A stretch of DNA of 64,000 bases from Mycobacterium sp. 1164985.4 (GTDB lineage Bacteria; Actinomycetota; Actinomycetes; Mycobacteriales; Mycobacteriaceae), in assembly GCF_001668575.1 (NCBI RefSeq), contig NZ_LZMD01000085.1:186001-250000 (forward strand), in the 5' to 3' direction. Shown in pieces: positions 35,424 to 44,066 of this stretch; within the stretch, counting starts at the first letter, position 1, and each line of letters opens with the position of its first letter. Both the position numbers and the translations under genes were made by a program. Below the pieces are notes generated by a model. It was not told the origin of the DNA. It was given only the letters and a program-made list of their open reading frames with translations, and did not search any database.

Positions 35424-35678
35424 TCAGACTCCGCTGCGAGCCTTGGTGCGGGCGTTGCGACGCTTGAGCGCGCGACGCTCGTCCTCGCTCATGCCGCCCC
35501 AGACGCCAGCATCCTGTCCGGACTCCAAAGCCCAGGTCAGACACTCGGTGGTCACCGAGCAGCGGTTACAGACGAGCTTCGCGTCGGCGATCTGAGCGAG
35601 CGCCGGGCCGCTGTTTCCCACCGGGAAGAACAGTTCCGGATCCTCATCGCGACAGACCGCCTTGTGGCGCCAATCCAT
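35424..35678 (-). CDS. whiB1: Iron-sulfur transcription regulator WhiB1
   Basis: An 84-residue WhiB protein, the length of M. tuberculosis WhiB1. The 4Fe-4S cluster ligands are C9, C37, C40 and C46 (CNRC, then TTEC), followed by the GVWGG turn and the basic DNA-binding tail ERRALKRRNARTKARSGV. WhiB1 is essential, senses nitric oxide through its cluster and binds the SigA C-terminal domain. Start at MDWRHKAVC; the upstream residues are leader. The gene ends before a strong terminator and its upstream region has a CRP-type site. Confidence 0.97.
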   Translation of the reverse strand: MDWRHKAVCRDEDPELFFPVGNSGPALAQIADAKLVCNRCSVTTECLTWALESGQDAGVWGGMSEDERRALKRRNARTKARSGV

Positions 35679-35807
35679 TAGATCAAACTCCTCGTCAGAT
35701 ACGTCACCTGTGCGCAGCACGACGCACGGCATTTTCTTCGGCTGTTTAACGCGTGCACATTGAATGTTTCTGCAACGTTGCTTCGATGCTTTCACAGGCT
35801 GGACAGA

Positions 35808-35845
35808 TGTCAATACTCGCGAGTTAACAAGTGCGCAATGTCACT
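35808..35845 (-). promoter_or_regulatory. whiB1 promoter region with a CRP-type site
   Basis: On the minus strand a perfect -35 hexamer TTGACA lies at 35813-35808. Upstream of it AGTGCGCAATGTCACT (35830-35845) keeps GTG-N8-CAC of the CRP consensus TGTGA-N6-TCACA. With a start near 35777 the site would be centred about 60 bp upstream, close to the class I CRP position I recall for M. tuberculosis whiB1. The -10 element is weak, so the start is approximate. Confidence 0.4.
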
Positions 35846-35927
35846 AGGCCGGTGGCGTCGCACGCCGTGCACTCGATCTGTACTAGACTCGATCCAACTG
35901 CGCCCAGAATCCTACGCTTGGACGTCA

Positions 35928-36893
35928 TCATCGCAGGTCAGAGAGGTCTGCCGGGGCGGGAGCCAGCACTCCGAGCGCATCGGGAACCGCGGTGAACATC
36001 ATCGAGTCCCTAAGTCCCACATAATCGCCGTCGATCTGGCAGGCGACCGGTGTATCGCTGGTCACCTGCAGCCACGGAAGGTCGTCGTCGCGGACCAGGT
36101 GTTTTGCCTCGATGCGGGCCTTCGTCGACAACATCCGCCGGACCAGCATCAAGTTTGCCCATACGTTCATGCTGGTCGTGGCGAAAAGTCCGAGCCCCGT
36201 CTCGAACGTCGTCATCGGATTGGTCCACACCGGCCTGGCGTTGGCGTACGTCCACGGGCTGGCGTTGGACACGAACGCGAAATGGACGCCAGTGACCGGT
36301 TCGCGGTCGGGCAGATGCAGCGTCAGCGACGGTTCCTTGCGGGCGCTCGCCAGCACCTCGCGGATGGCCACACGCACATAGCGGGAGGCGGTCACCGCGC
36401 GTCCCTTGGCCCGCTGCGCTTCGACGGCCGCCACCACGTCCCCGTCCACGCCCATTCCGGCCGTGAACACGCCCCAGCGCTCGCCGCAGTCCATCAGACC
36501 GATGCGCCGCCACGTCTTGCGACGGCGGTATTCCGACAGCAGGTCGATCAGCTGATTGGTCGCCTCGATGGGGTCGGGGCTGATGCCCAGCGCCCGTGCG
36601 AAGACGTTGGCCGAACCGCCGGGGACCACACCGACGGCAGGTGCGGCGGCGCCGGGCCCTCCGACCTCCAGCACGCCGTTGACCACTTCGTTCACCGTGC
36701 CGTCGCCACCGTGCACAATGAGCACGTCGACGCCCTCACGGGCCGAGTCGCGGGCGATCTCGATGGCGTGGCCGCGATGGTCGGTATGGACGACGGTCAG
36801 CTTCACCCGGCTCTCCAGGGCGTGGGCCAACAGATCGCGGCCGGCCGCGGTCGTCGAGGTCGCATTCGGGTTCACGATCAGCACGGCGCGCAC
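35928..36893 (-). CDS. Diacylglycerol/lipid kinase family protein (Rv3218-like)
   Basis: A 321-residue cytoplasmic protein with the DAGK catalytic domain: MRAVLIVNPNATSTTAAGR, the nucleotide motif VHGGDGTVNEVVNG and PGGSANVFARALG. The C-terminal domain ends in VACQIDGDYVGLRDSMMFTAVPDALGVL, where QIDGE-like residues are typical of YegS/DgkB lipid kinases. It probably phosphorylates a diacylglycerol-like or phosphatidyl lipid. The GTG start follows TAGGCT by 8 nt, so the message is likely leaderless. Divergent from the small membrane protein gene at 36945. Confidence 0.9.
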   Translation of the reverse strand: MRAVLIVNPNATSTTAAGRDLLAHALESRVKLTVVHTDHRGHAIEIARDSAREGVDVLIVHGGDGTVNEVVNGVLEVGGPGAAAPAVGVVPGGSANVFARALGISPDPIEATNQLIDLLSEYRRRKTWRRIGLMDCGERWGVFTAGMGVDGDVVAAVEAQRAKGRAVTASRYVRVAIREVLASARKEPSLTLHLPDREPVTGVHFAFVSNASPWTYANARPVWTNPMTTFETGLGLFATTSMNVWANLMLVRRMLSTKARIEAKHLVRDDDLPWLQVTSDTPVACQIDGDYVGLRDSMMFTAVPDALGVLAPAPADLSDLR

Positions 36894-36901
36894 GGGGTCC
36901 G

Positions 36902-36937
36902 AGCCTACTGAACCGGTTCGGCGCGTCCCTCTACGCT
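36902..36937. promoter_or_regulatory. Divergent leaderless promoters around a 10-bp palindrome
   Basis: On the minus strand TAGGCT (36907-36902) lies 8 nt before the kinase GTG; on the plus strand TACGCT (36932-36937) lies 7 nt before the membrane protein GTG. Between them GAACCGGTTC (36910-36919) is a perfect palindrome placed where both -35 regions would lie. It could be a shared operator. The whole intergenic region is 51 bp. Confidence 0.5.
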
Positions 36938-36944
36938 CGAGGGC

Positions 36945-37373
36945 GTGATCGTTCCATCGCCCACGACGGTGCGCCAAGCCGCGGTCCTCGTCGCCGTGGA
37001 GGGTGCGGCCGCGTTGGTGGCGGCGCTGGTGTACGTGGTGAGCGGGTTCGGCCTGGCCGAGGAGTCCGGCCTCAACAAGTACGGGACCGCGCTGTGGTTC
37101 GCGATCATGGGCGGCGCGGTGCTCGCCGCGGGATGGGCTTTGTGGACGGGCAGGCGCTGGGGCCGCGGCATCGCGGTGTTCGCCCAACTACTGCTGCTGC
37201 CGGTCGTCTATTACATGGGGGTGGGCTCGAACCAGTGGCTGTATGCCGCGCCCATCGGTGTGATGGCGGTGGTCACGCTGATCCTGCTGTTCAGTCCCTC
37301 AACCCTGGAATGGGTTGGGGCTCATGGAGACTCCGCGGCCAACTCCGACAATTCGGGACCGGAGACCCGGTAG
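36945..37373 (+). CDS. Integral membrane protein (Rv3217c-like)
   Basis: A 142-residue protein with four hydrophobic segments (AAVLVAVEGAAALVAALVYVV, LWFAIMGGAVLAAGWALW, GIAVFAQLLLLPVVYYMGV, YAAPIGVMAVVTLILLF) and a hydrophilic C-terminus. No catalytic or transport motif is seen. The GTG start is probably leaderless. Its last 52 bp overlap, tail to tail, the end of the acetyltransferase gene on the other strand, so the two messages are complementary at their 3' ends. The same pair sits next to the kinase gene in M. tuberculosis. Function unknown. Confidence 0.78.
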   Translation: MIVPSPTTVRQAAVLVAVEGAAALVAALVYVVSGFGLAEESGLNKYGTALWFAIMGGAVLAAGWALWTGRRWGRGIAVFAQLLLLPVVYYMGVGSNQWLYAAPIGVMAVVTLILLFSPSTLEWVGAHGDSAANSDNSGPETR

Positions 37374-37807
37374 GTGATCCACTCCGTCTGCGGCTTGCCG
37401 CCGACGGCGTCGTAGAGCGCGATCGCGTTGAGATTCCAGTCCAGGACGGCCCACGAGAGCCGGGTGTATCCGTGCGTCGTACATTCGCGGGCCAAAACGG
37501 CCAACATCTTTCGGGCCAGCCCACGCCTGCGGAACTGAGGTCGCACGAACAGGTCTTCGAGGTAGATTCCGCCGACACCGTCCCACGTGGAGAAGTTGAG
37601 AAACCACAGTGCGCACGCGGCAGCCTGCCCGTCGACCTCGACGATGTGTCCGAAGACGATGGCCGGCTCGCCGAAAAGCGCCTGGCGCATCTGCTCTTCA
37701 GTGACCGTGCACTCGTCCGCGGCGTGCTCGAACTCCGCGAGTTCGTGGACCATCGCGGTCAGTTCGCGCTCGTCGCCCGGGCGCACCCGGCGGATCAGCT
37801 CCGTCAC
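37322..37807 (-). CDS. GNAT family N-acetyltransferase (Rv3216-like)
   Basis: A 161-residue acetyltransferase. The acetyl-CoA motif A is IYLEDLFVRPQFRRRGLARKMLAVLA, with the RRRGLA pyrophosphate loop, followed by WAVLDWNLNAIALYDAVGG. The pattern VTELIRRVRPGDERELTAMVHELAEFE and ACALWFLNFSTWDGVGGIYLEDL resembles the diamine/polyamine acetyltransferase branch. The GTG start overlaps the entC stop (GTGA), so it is translated after entC. The substrate is not determined. Confidence 0.88.
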   Translation of the reverse strand: MTELIRRVRPGDERELTAMVHELAEFEHAADECTVTEEQMRQALFGEPAIVFGHIVEVDGQAAACALWFLNFSTWDGVGGIYLEDLFVRPQFRRRGLARKMLAVLARECTTHGYTRLSWAVLDWNLNAIALYDAVGGKPQTEWITYRVSGPELSELAAESP

Positions 37808-38898
37808 GTCTCGACACCCAGCGCGGTAAGGATCGTCGCGAATTTTGTTGTGGTTTCCTCGACTTCGTCGTCGGGATCCGACTCGGCGACGATGCCGCCG
37901 CCCGAATACGCCTCGGCGGTGCGACGATCCGCGGACAGCTGGGCGCAGCGGATCGAGACCACCCACCGGCCGTCGCCGCGCTGATCGCACCACCCGACGG
38001 CGCCGGCGTAGAAGCCGCGGTCGCCTTCGAGCTCGCCTATCAGGTCGGCGGCGGCCGCCGTGGGCACCCCACCGACCGCGGGCGTCGGGTGCAAGGCGAT
38101 CGCCAAATCCAGAGCAGTGATCGATCTTTCGCGAAGCTTGCCCGTGATGCGGGTGGCCAGGTGCCACACCGAGTCGGTCTTGCGAAGCTCCGGCTCGGCC
38201 GCGACGTCGAGGTCGAGGCACAGCGGGTCGAGCGCGTCGCGGATCGTGTCGACCACGAACTGATGCTCGCGAAGGTTCTTCGCCGACGCGGCCAACGCGG
38301 CGCCGTTCACCTGGTCGGTCTCGGGGTCGGGGGACCGGGGCGCCGATCCGGCGAACGGTGCGCAGACCACCTGATCGCCTCGGCGGGCCACCAGCAGTTC
38401 GGGGCTGGCGCCCACCAGCACGGTGCCGGAGTATCCGCCGCCCGCCGCAGTCAGATCGACGAGATAGCCGTTGGCCGCCGGGTCGGCGGTCAGAAGCCGG
38501 TGCAGGACGGTGCGCGCGTCGAGCGGCCCGTCGGCCGCCAGTCGCAGGGCGCGGGCGAGCACGACTTTGTGCAGCCCGCTCGACGGGGTGTTGAGCCGGG
38601 TCACGGCCGTCGCGACGCGCGCGCGGTGCTCATCGGGTTCCGGCAGCGACTCGGCGATCTGCACGCCGGGCATCAGGCGCAGCGGCCACTCCGGCAACGC
38701 GTCGAAGAACTGGACGCTCTGCGGCCGGATCAACGCCGCGGGTTTGGTCATGTCAAAAGGCAACGCGCCCACGATGATCGGGGCGCTGTGCGATGCCAGC
38801 GCGGCCCGCGCGTCGGCGAGCTTCGGGAATGCGGTGTGCACCCCCTCCGCGACGACGGCGCCGCGGGAGGCCAGGACGAAGGTGGGTTCGCGAGTCAC
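37804..38898 (-). CDS. entC: Isochorismate synthase (EntC-like)
   Basis: A 364-residue chorismate-binding enzyme that converts chorismate to isochorismate for menaquinone or, in other organisms, siderophore synthesis. The N-terminal part is variable; the catalytic core has KVVLARALRL, GASPELLVARRGDQVVCAPFAGSAPR with the metal-binding region, the EHQFVVDTIRDAL acid-rich helix, LHPTPAVGGVPTAAA and FYAGAVGWCDQRGDGRWVVSIR, then AYSGGGIVAESDPDDEVEET. It starts with GTG inside the phosphatase stop and is followed by the acetyltransferase. In M. tuberculosis this is Rv3215. Confidence 0.9.
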   Translation of the reverse strand: MTREPTFVLASRGAVVAEGVHTAFPKLADARAALASHSAPIIVGALPFDMTKPAALIRPQSVQFFDALPEWPLRLMPGVQIAESLPEPDEHRARVATAVTRLNTPSSGLHKVVLARALRLAADGPLDARTVLHRLLTADPAANGYLVDLTAAGGGYSGTVLVGASPELLVARRGDQVVCAPFAGSAPRSPDPETDQVNGAALAASAKNLREHQFVVDTIRDALDPLCLDLDVAAEPELRKTDSVWHLATRITGKLRERSITALDLAIALHPTPAVGGVPTAAAADLIGELEGDRGFYAGAVGWCDQRGDGRWVVSIRCAQLSADRRTAEAYSGGGIVAESDPDDEVEETTTKFATILTALGVET

Positions 38899-39506
38899 CG
38901 TGGTTTACACGGATCCTGGTGGCCGGTCAGTCCCTGCGCGATGATCTGGCGCATCGCGTGCTCGAAACCGAGCACCGCCAGGGAGGCGGGTGCCATCGCG
39001 AACCGGATTCCGCTCGGTACCGGCATTTCCACCCATCGCGCGATCATCGAGCGCGAAAAGTGCGCGTGCCCGACGAACACCACGTCGCGCGTCTCCATGT
39101 GCGTCAGCGCCACCTCGAGAGCGCTGTCGGCGCGCTGGCTGACCGCCTCGATGCTTTCGCCGCCGTCGGCGCCGTGGGTCCAGATCAGCCAGTCGGGGAC
39201 CGTCTCGCGGATCTGCGGTGTGGTGAGGCCCTCGTAGCGGCCGTAGTCCCATTCCTGCAGAAGCGGCGACACCTCGTCGATGGTCAGCCCCGCCAGTTCG
39301 GCGGTCCGCACCGCGCGGCGCATCGGGCTGGAGACGACCAGCGGGTGGTCCAGCTCGAGTTCGGCCAGCGCCTCGGCGGCCAGCTTGGCGCGCTCCTCGC
39401 CGGTCGCGGTCAGCTCGAGATCGGTGCGGCCGGTGTGTCGACCGCTCTTCGACCACTCCGTCTCGCCATGACGAAGAAGGATCAGGCGGTGCTCCAGGAG
39501 GGCCAC
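38895..39506 (-). CDS. Histidine phosphatase family acid phosphatase (Rv3214, Gpm2-like)
   Basis: A 203-residue histidine phosphatase. The catalytic motif LLRHGETEW has R12 and H13; the second His is in VVFVGHAHFSRSM; ELTATGEERAKLAAE and SSPMRRAVRTAELAG are family blocks. Although once named gpm2, the M. tuberculosis relative Rv3214 was shown to act as a phosphatase rather than a mutase. A GTG start is used; the gene leads a run with entC and the acetyltransferase, all overlapping by 4 bp. It diverges from the ParA-like gene. Confidence 0.88.
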   Translation of the reverse strand: MALLEHRLILLRHGETEWSKSGRHTGRTDLELTATGEERAKLAAEALAELELDHPLVVSSPMRRAVRTAELAGLTIDEVSPLLQEWDYGRYEGLTTPQIRETVPDWLIWTHGADGGESIEAVSQRADSALEVALTHMETRDVVFVGHAHFSRSMIARWVEMPVPSGIRFAMAPASLAVLGFEHAMRQIIAQGLTGHQDPCKPR

Positions 39507-39557
39507 GCCGACTTATTCTGCCGCACGTCGCGTCGCGCTGTCCCAACCCGTGCAACG

Positions 39558-40361
39558 ATGGGCACCGTGACGCGAGTACTTGCGGTCGCCAATCAAAAGG
39601 GTGGGGTAGCCAAGACGACGACGGTGGCGTCGTTGGGGGCAGCGATTCAGGAGACGGGCAAGCGGGTCCTGGTGGTGGACCTCGATCCGCAGGGATCGCT
39701 GACGTTCTCACTGGGTCACGACCCCGACAAGCTGCCGGTGTCGATCCACGAGGTGCTGCTCGGCGAGGTCGAACCCGACGCCGCCCTGGTGGACACGCCC
39801 GAGGGAATGACACTGCTGCCGGCCAACATCGACCTGGCCGGCGCCGAGGCCATGCTGCTGATGCGCGCCGGGCGCGAGTATGCGCTCAAGCGTGCGCTCG
39901 CCAAGGTCCTCGACCGCTATGACGTGGCGCTCATAGACTGTCCACCGTCGCTCGGTGTGCTGACGCTCAACGGGCTGACCGCCGCCGACGAGGTGATCGT
40001 GCCGCTGCAGTGCGAGACGCTCGCGCACCGCGGTGTCGGGCAGTTTCTGCGCACCATCGCCGACGTGCAGGCGATCACGAACGCCGACCTCAAACTGCTG
40101 GGTGCGCTGCCGACGCTGTACGACTCGCGCACCACGCACAGCCGCGACGTGCTGCTCGACGTCGCCGACCGCTACGACCTGCCGGTGCTGGCGCCGCCGA
40201 TCCCGCGCACCGTTCGCTTCGCCGAAGCCAGCGCCTCGGGAGCGTCGGTGCTCGCCAGTCGCAAGAACAAGGGTGCGGGTGCCTACCGCGAGTTGGCCGC
40301 GGCGCTGATGAAGCACTGGAAGAACGGCAAGCCGATGCCGACGTTCGCCCCCGAGATCTAG
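39558..40361 (+). CDS. ParA/Soj-type ATPase (Rv3213c-like)
   Basis: A 267-residue ATPase of the ParA/MinD family. The deviant Walker A is KGGVAKTTT with the signature Lys14 and catalytic Lys19; Walker A' is VLVVDLDPQGSLTFSLG; Walker B is ALIDCPPSLGVLTLNGL. Chromosome-partitioning ParA lies near oriC with parB, so this orphan copy probably positions another cargo. In M. tuberculosis the equivalent is Rv3213c. The start at ATG 39558 is used; GTG 39567 is also possible. No partner gene of the ParB type is adjacent. Confidence 0.9.
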   Translation: MGTVTRVLAVANQKGGVAKTTTVASLGAAIQETGKRVLVVDLDPQGSLTFSLGHDPDKLPVSIHEVLLGEVEPDAALVDTPEGMTLLPANIDLAGAEAMLLMRAGREYALKRALAKVLDRYDVALIDCPPSLGVLTLNGLTAADEVIVPLQCETLAHRGVGQFLRTIADVQAITNADLKLLGALPTLYDSRTTHSRDVLLDVADRYDLPVLAPPIPRTVRFAEASASGASVLASRKNKGAGAYRELAAALMKHWKNGKPMPTFAPEI

Positions 40362-40409
40362 CGATTTCGGTGCGCTAGCAGTCGCTGAGCGATTGTCAGC
40401 GCACCCAAA

Positions 40410-41627
40410 TCACGTCGCGCCGAGCGCCACCAGCTCGTTCCCCCGCTGCTCCAACAGCGTCGAGCCGGCCACCGCCGGCACCACCGGCGCCGCGCTCTGC
40501 GGCCGGGCCACCGGGATGTGGCGTTCGCCGCGCCCGGTCGCGGGATCGAACACGTCGTAGCCGTCGGTGACGGGGACGAGCAGGCGCCCCGCCATGATCG
40601 TCGCCGGGCCCACGGGCTTGTTCGGCCCGGCGGGTGTGACGGTGTAGCGGTATTCAAAGTTGTTGTCGGAGAACACCATGACGCTGTCACCGGTCCACCA
40701 CGTGATCAGGTCGCCCGCCCGCGACATGGTGGCCTGCGGTGACGGCGGGCGCTCCACCGGCGTGCTGGCGAAAGTCTCGCCCGTCTCGTCGACGATGTTG
40801 ACCACGGGTTTGGGTGTGGGCACGTAGACCGCGGTCATCGTGTCGGCCACGGCCACCACGCGCGCCCCCGAATCGGGCGCGACACCTTCCTGTGGCACGT
40901 ACTTCAGGTCCGGGGTGTCTTCCTCGTCGGAGGGGCGCAACAGCGTCAGTCGCAGATCTGACTGCCGCGGGCAGTCCTCGAGGACCGACACCGCGCTCGA
41001 ACTGGCCTGCGCCGACACCAGCCGGCACAGCGGCAACGTGGGAACGTCCGGCTTGATGCGGGCGTCCAGCGCGCCGTAACTGATCATCCGGACCATGTCG
41101 GAGCGCCACAGCTCCAGCCGGTTCTCACCCGCCGACAGCACCGTGGTGCCGTCGGACGACAGCGTCACCGAGGCGTCGGCGTAGGACGTGCGAGCCGAAC
41201 CCCGCTCACCGGTCTTGGCGTCGATGGTGCTGACCTGACCGCATCCGCGCGTATCGGGGTAGACGGCGACCGCGTACTGGTAGACGTAGCTGACCCCGCA
41301 CAGGTCGAGGTCGCGGGCGTAGGTCCACAGCGTGTCGCCGGTCGCGGGGTCGCGTCCCTCGACGGTCCGGCCGTCGCCGGTCACCACGGCGCCGCCGACC
41401 ACCAGCGGCATCGTGGTGTGTCCGCTGGGTGCGGTCCACAGCTGCCGCAGCGACTCCGGGACCGCCTTGGCGGGCGCCAATGCCGGCACAGGGGCGGCGG
41501 CGGGCCTGCTGAGGGTCGCTCGCGCGTCGCTGGTCCACCACACCAACGCCGCCGTCACCACGACCACGACGCCGATCGCCAGCGCCACCATCACATCGGT
41601 GCGCGTGCGGCGTTCGGGTTTGACCAT
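40410..41627 (-). CDS. Membrane-anchored beta-propeller (PQQ-like) protein, Rv3212-like
   Basis: A 405-residue protein with one N-terminal transmembrane anchor (VMVALAIGVVVVVTAALVWW, about residues 12-31), so the rest is outside the membrane. The body shows repeats of a PQQ-like propeller: VEGRDPATGDTLWTYARDL, STIDAKTGERGSARTSY and YDVFDPATGRGERHIPV. There are several cysteines in the extracytoplasmic part (LCGVSY, RGCGQ, LPLCR, EDCPR) that could form disulfides. No catalytic residues are visible. It is next to rhlE, as Rv3212 is next to Rv3211. Confidence 0.8.
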   Translation of the reverse strand: MVKPERRTRTDVMVALAIGVVVVVTAALVWWTSDARATLSRPAAAPVPALAPAKAVPESLRQLWTAPSGHTTMPLVVGGAVVTGDGRTVEGRDPATGDTLWTYARDLDLCGVSYVYQYAVAVYPDTRGCGQVSTIDAKTGERGSARTSYADASVTLSSDGTTVLSAGENRLELWRSDMVRMISYGALDARIKPDVPTLPLCRLVSAQASSSAVSVLEDCPRQSDLRLTLLRPSDEEDTPDLKYVPQEGVAPDSGARVVAVADTMTAVYVPTPKPVVNIVDETGETFASTPVERPPSPQATMSRAGDLITWWTGDSVMVFSDNNFEYRYTVTPAGPNKPVGPATIMAGRLLVPVTDGYDVFDPATGRGERHIPVARPQSAAPVVPAVAGSTLLEQRGNELVALGAT

Positions 41628-41645
41628 CGCGGGGGAGGCGCCGGG

Positions 41646-43112
41646 CTAGCCGGCGCTGGCCGCGGCCTTGCGGGGCCGACGACGGCGCCTGCGCTTCGCC
41701 GGAGCCGTATCGCCGGAACCCTCGCCACTGCCGCCGGAGTCCTGGTCGGACGCCGTTGCGGACGCCTCGGGATGTCCGGTGACCGGCTTGCCGCCGCGGG
41801 TGCGACGACGGTTGCGGTTGCGCTTGCGGGCCGGGGCCTCGGCTGACTTCTCCGCCGGTGCGCGCCTGCTGCTCTGCACCTTCACCGGCTCGCCGACCGT
41901 GCCGGTGGCGCCGGCCGGGATGTTCAGCTCGCTGTAGAGGTGCGGTGAGCTGGAGTACGTCTCGGCGGGATCGGGGCAGCCCAGGTTCAGCGCCTTGTCG
42001 ATCATCGCCCAGCGCGCCATCTCGTCCCAGTCGACGAGGGTCACCGCGACGCCGGTCTTACCGGCGCGCCCGGTGCGCCCGATGCGGTGCACGTAGGCCT
42101 GCTCGTCCTCGGGGATCTGGTAGTTGATGACGTGGGTGACGTCGTCGATGTCGATGCCGCGGGCGGCGACGTCGGTGGCGACCAACACGTCGATCTCGCC
42201 GGTGCGGAACGCCTTGAGTGCCTTCTCACGCGCGCCCTGTCCGAGGTCACCGTGCACGGCGCCGACCTTGAACCCGCGCTCGGCGAGCTCGTCGGAGACC
42301 TTCTGGGCGGTGCGCTTGGTGCGGGTGAAGATCATCGTCGCGCCGCGACCCTCGGCCTGCAGGATGCGGCTGACCATCTCGACCTTGTCCAGCGCGTGGG
42401 CGCGGTAGGCGAACTGCTCGGTGGTGTCGTGGGTGGCCGCCGAATGCGGGGCCTCGGCCCGGATGTGCGTCGGCTGGTTCATGAAGGTCCTGGCCAACGT
42501 GATGATCGGGTCCGGCATCGTCGCCGAGAACAGCATCGACTGCCTGCTGTCGGGGATCTGGCGCAGAATCCGCTCGATATCCGGCAGGAAGCCGAGGTCG
42601 AGCATCTCGTCGGCCTCGTCGAGAACCAGCATCGACAGGCCGCCGAGCTTCAGATGACCCTGCTGGGCTAGGTCGAGCAGTCTCCCGGGCGTGCCGACGA
42701 CCACGTCCACGCCCTTCTCGAGCGCCTCGATCTGGCCCTCGTAGGGCCGGCCGCCGTAGATCGACGTGACTGAGAGCTTGCGTTCGCCGGCGGTAAGGTA
42801 CTTCGCGGCGGCCGCCAGGTCGCCGTACACCTGCAGACAGAGTTCGCGGGTTGGAACGACCACCAGCGCCCGCGGAACGCCCGTCAGGGGCCGGTCCGGG
42901 TCGGTCGTGATCCGCTGGAGCAGCGGCACACCGAACGCGAGGGTCTTGCCCATACCGGTGCGGGCCTGACCGATCAGGTCATCTCCGGCCAGTGCCATCG
43001 GCATGGTCAGCTCTTGAATTGCGAAGGGATGTTCTTTGCCATCCTCGGCGAGAGCGCGGACGATTTCGTCGCGAACTCCCAGTTCAGCAAATGTGGGATT
43101 GAGATGCGTCAT
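41646..43112 (-). CDS. rhlE: DEAD/DEAH-box ATP-dependent RNA helicase RhlE
   Basis: A 488-residue RNA helicase. In order it shows the Q motif (HPFAIQELTMPMAL), motif I ARTGMGKT, Ia VPTRELCLQ, II DEADEM, III SATMPD, IV MIFTRTKRTAQ, V VATDVAARGIDID and VI YVHRIGRTGRAGKTG. The about 110-residue C-terminal tail is unstructured and basic, rich in Lys/Arg and Gly (RKRNRNRRRTRGGK, KRRRRRRPRKA), suited to RNA binding. It unwinds RNA in decay or ribosome assembly. The 243 bp upstream to the divergent ferritin-like gene may hold a long leader. Confidence 0.94.
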   Translation of the reverse strand: MTHLNPTFAELGVRDEIVRALAEDGKEHPFAIQELTMPMALAGDDLIGQARTGMGKTLAFGVPLLQRITTDPDRPLTGVPRALVVVPTRELCLQVYGDLAAAAKYLTAGERKLSVTSIYGGRPYEGQIEALEKGVDVVVGTPGRLLDLAQQGHLKLGGLSMLVLDEADEMLDLGFLPDIERILRQIPDSRQSMLFSATMPDPIITLARTFMNQPTHIRAEAPHSAATHDTTEQFAYRAHALDKVEMVSRILQAEGRGATMIFTRTKRTAQKVSDELAERGFKVGAVHGDLGQGAREKALKAFRTGEIDVLVATDVAARGIDIDDVTHVINYQIPEDEQAYVHRIGRTGRAGKTGVAVTLVDWDEMARWAMIDKALNLGCPDPAETYSSSPHLYSELNIPAGATGTVGEPVKVQSSRRAPAEKSAEAPARKRNRNRRRTRGGKPVTGHPEASATASDQDSGGSGEGSGDTAPAKRRRRRRPRKAAASAG

Positions 43113-43342
43113 ACGCGAAAACGAGGCCTTTCAATTGTCATCCTCATGGCTTCCACGCGCGCACGAGTTCGACAAGAGATGGCCTGTTGGAGACCAAGGG
43201 CCCTGCACTGAGGTAGGCGGACCGACTGCGTGCACGCACATTTCTTGGGTCGAGGCGGCCTACAAAACGTCTTGCCAACTACCACGCCCGCACCCATCAT
43301 ACCTGGCGGCCTCGGCCCGACGAGCGACCCGCCGACGGCGTT

Positions 43343-43348
43343 TATTGT
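43343..43348 (+). promoter_or_regulatory. Probable -10 element of the ferritin-like gene
   Basis: TATTGT ends 7 nt before the ATG at 43356, another leaderless TANNNT-N7-ATG arrangement. The 35 nt upstream contain no clear -35. Confidence 0.45.
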
Positions 43349-43355
43349 TGGGCCC

Positions 43356-44051
43356 ATGAACACGACGCCTTCGGCTCCCGGGCAAACCGACTCGGCGACG
43401 TCGGGTGTGTCGGCCGACCATCCGGGCGTCAACGAGCTGTTCGCACTGCTTGCCTACGGCGAGGTGGCGGCGTTCTACCGGCTCACCGACGAAGCCCGTA
43501 TGGCGCCCAACCTCCGCGGACGCATCAACATGGCGACCATGGCGGCCGCCGAGATGAACCACTACGAGGTGCTGCGCGACGCGCTCGAGCGCCGCGGGGT
43601 CGACGTCGTGCCGGCAATGACGAAATACGCGTCCGCGCTTGAGAATTACCATCGGCTGACCACGCCGAGCACGTGGCTAGAAGCGCTCGTCAAGACCTAC
43701 GTCGGCGACGCTCTCGCGGCCGATTTCTACCTCGAGATAGCGCACGCCCTGCCCGACGTGGTCGCGGAGGTGGTGCGCGCGGTGCTCTCCGAGACCGGCC
43801 ACTCCCAGTTCGTCGTCGCGGAGGTGCGGTCGGCGGTGACGGCCAGCGACAGACAGCGCCACCGGCTCGCGCTATGGTCGCGCCGGCTGCTCGGCGAGGC
43901 CATCACCCAGGCGCAGTTCGTGCTGGCCGACCACGACGAGCTCGTCGACCTGGTGATGGCCGGCGGCGAAGGGCTCACGCAGATGACCGAGTTCTTCGAC
44001 CGGTTGCAGCGGACACATGCCTCCCGGATGGAGGAACTGGGCCTGGCCTGA
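43356..44051 (+). CDS. Ferritin-like-fold protein (Rv3210c/MiaE-like)
   Basis: A 231-residue mostly helical protein. AEMNHYEVLRDALERRG and a later helix SETGHSQFVVAEVRSAV provide E..H pairs like the diiron ligands of ferritin-like hydroxylases, and the family is annotated as a tRNA hydroxylase-related ferritin-like domain. Other helices carry YGEVAAFYRLTDEARMAPNLRGRINMATMAAAE. Metal content and activity are not known. The start follows a leaderless promoter; the first 25 residues are Ser/Pro-rich and disordered. It converges with the MmpS-like gene, 15 bp apart. Confidence 0.75.
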   Translation: MNTTPSAPGQTDSATSGVSADHPGVNELFALLAYGEVAAFYRLTDEARMAPNLRGRINMATMAAAEMNHYEVLRDALERRGVDVVPAMTKYASALENYHRLTTPSTWLEALVKTYVGDALAADFYLEIAHALPDVVAEVVRAVLSETGHSQFVVAEVRSAVTASDRQRHRLALWSRRLLGEAITQAQFVLADHDELVDLVMAGGEGLTQMTEFFDRLQRTHASRMEELGLA

Positions 44052-44066
44052 AATACCTCGCCTGAA

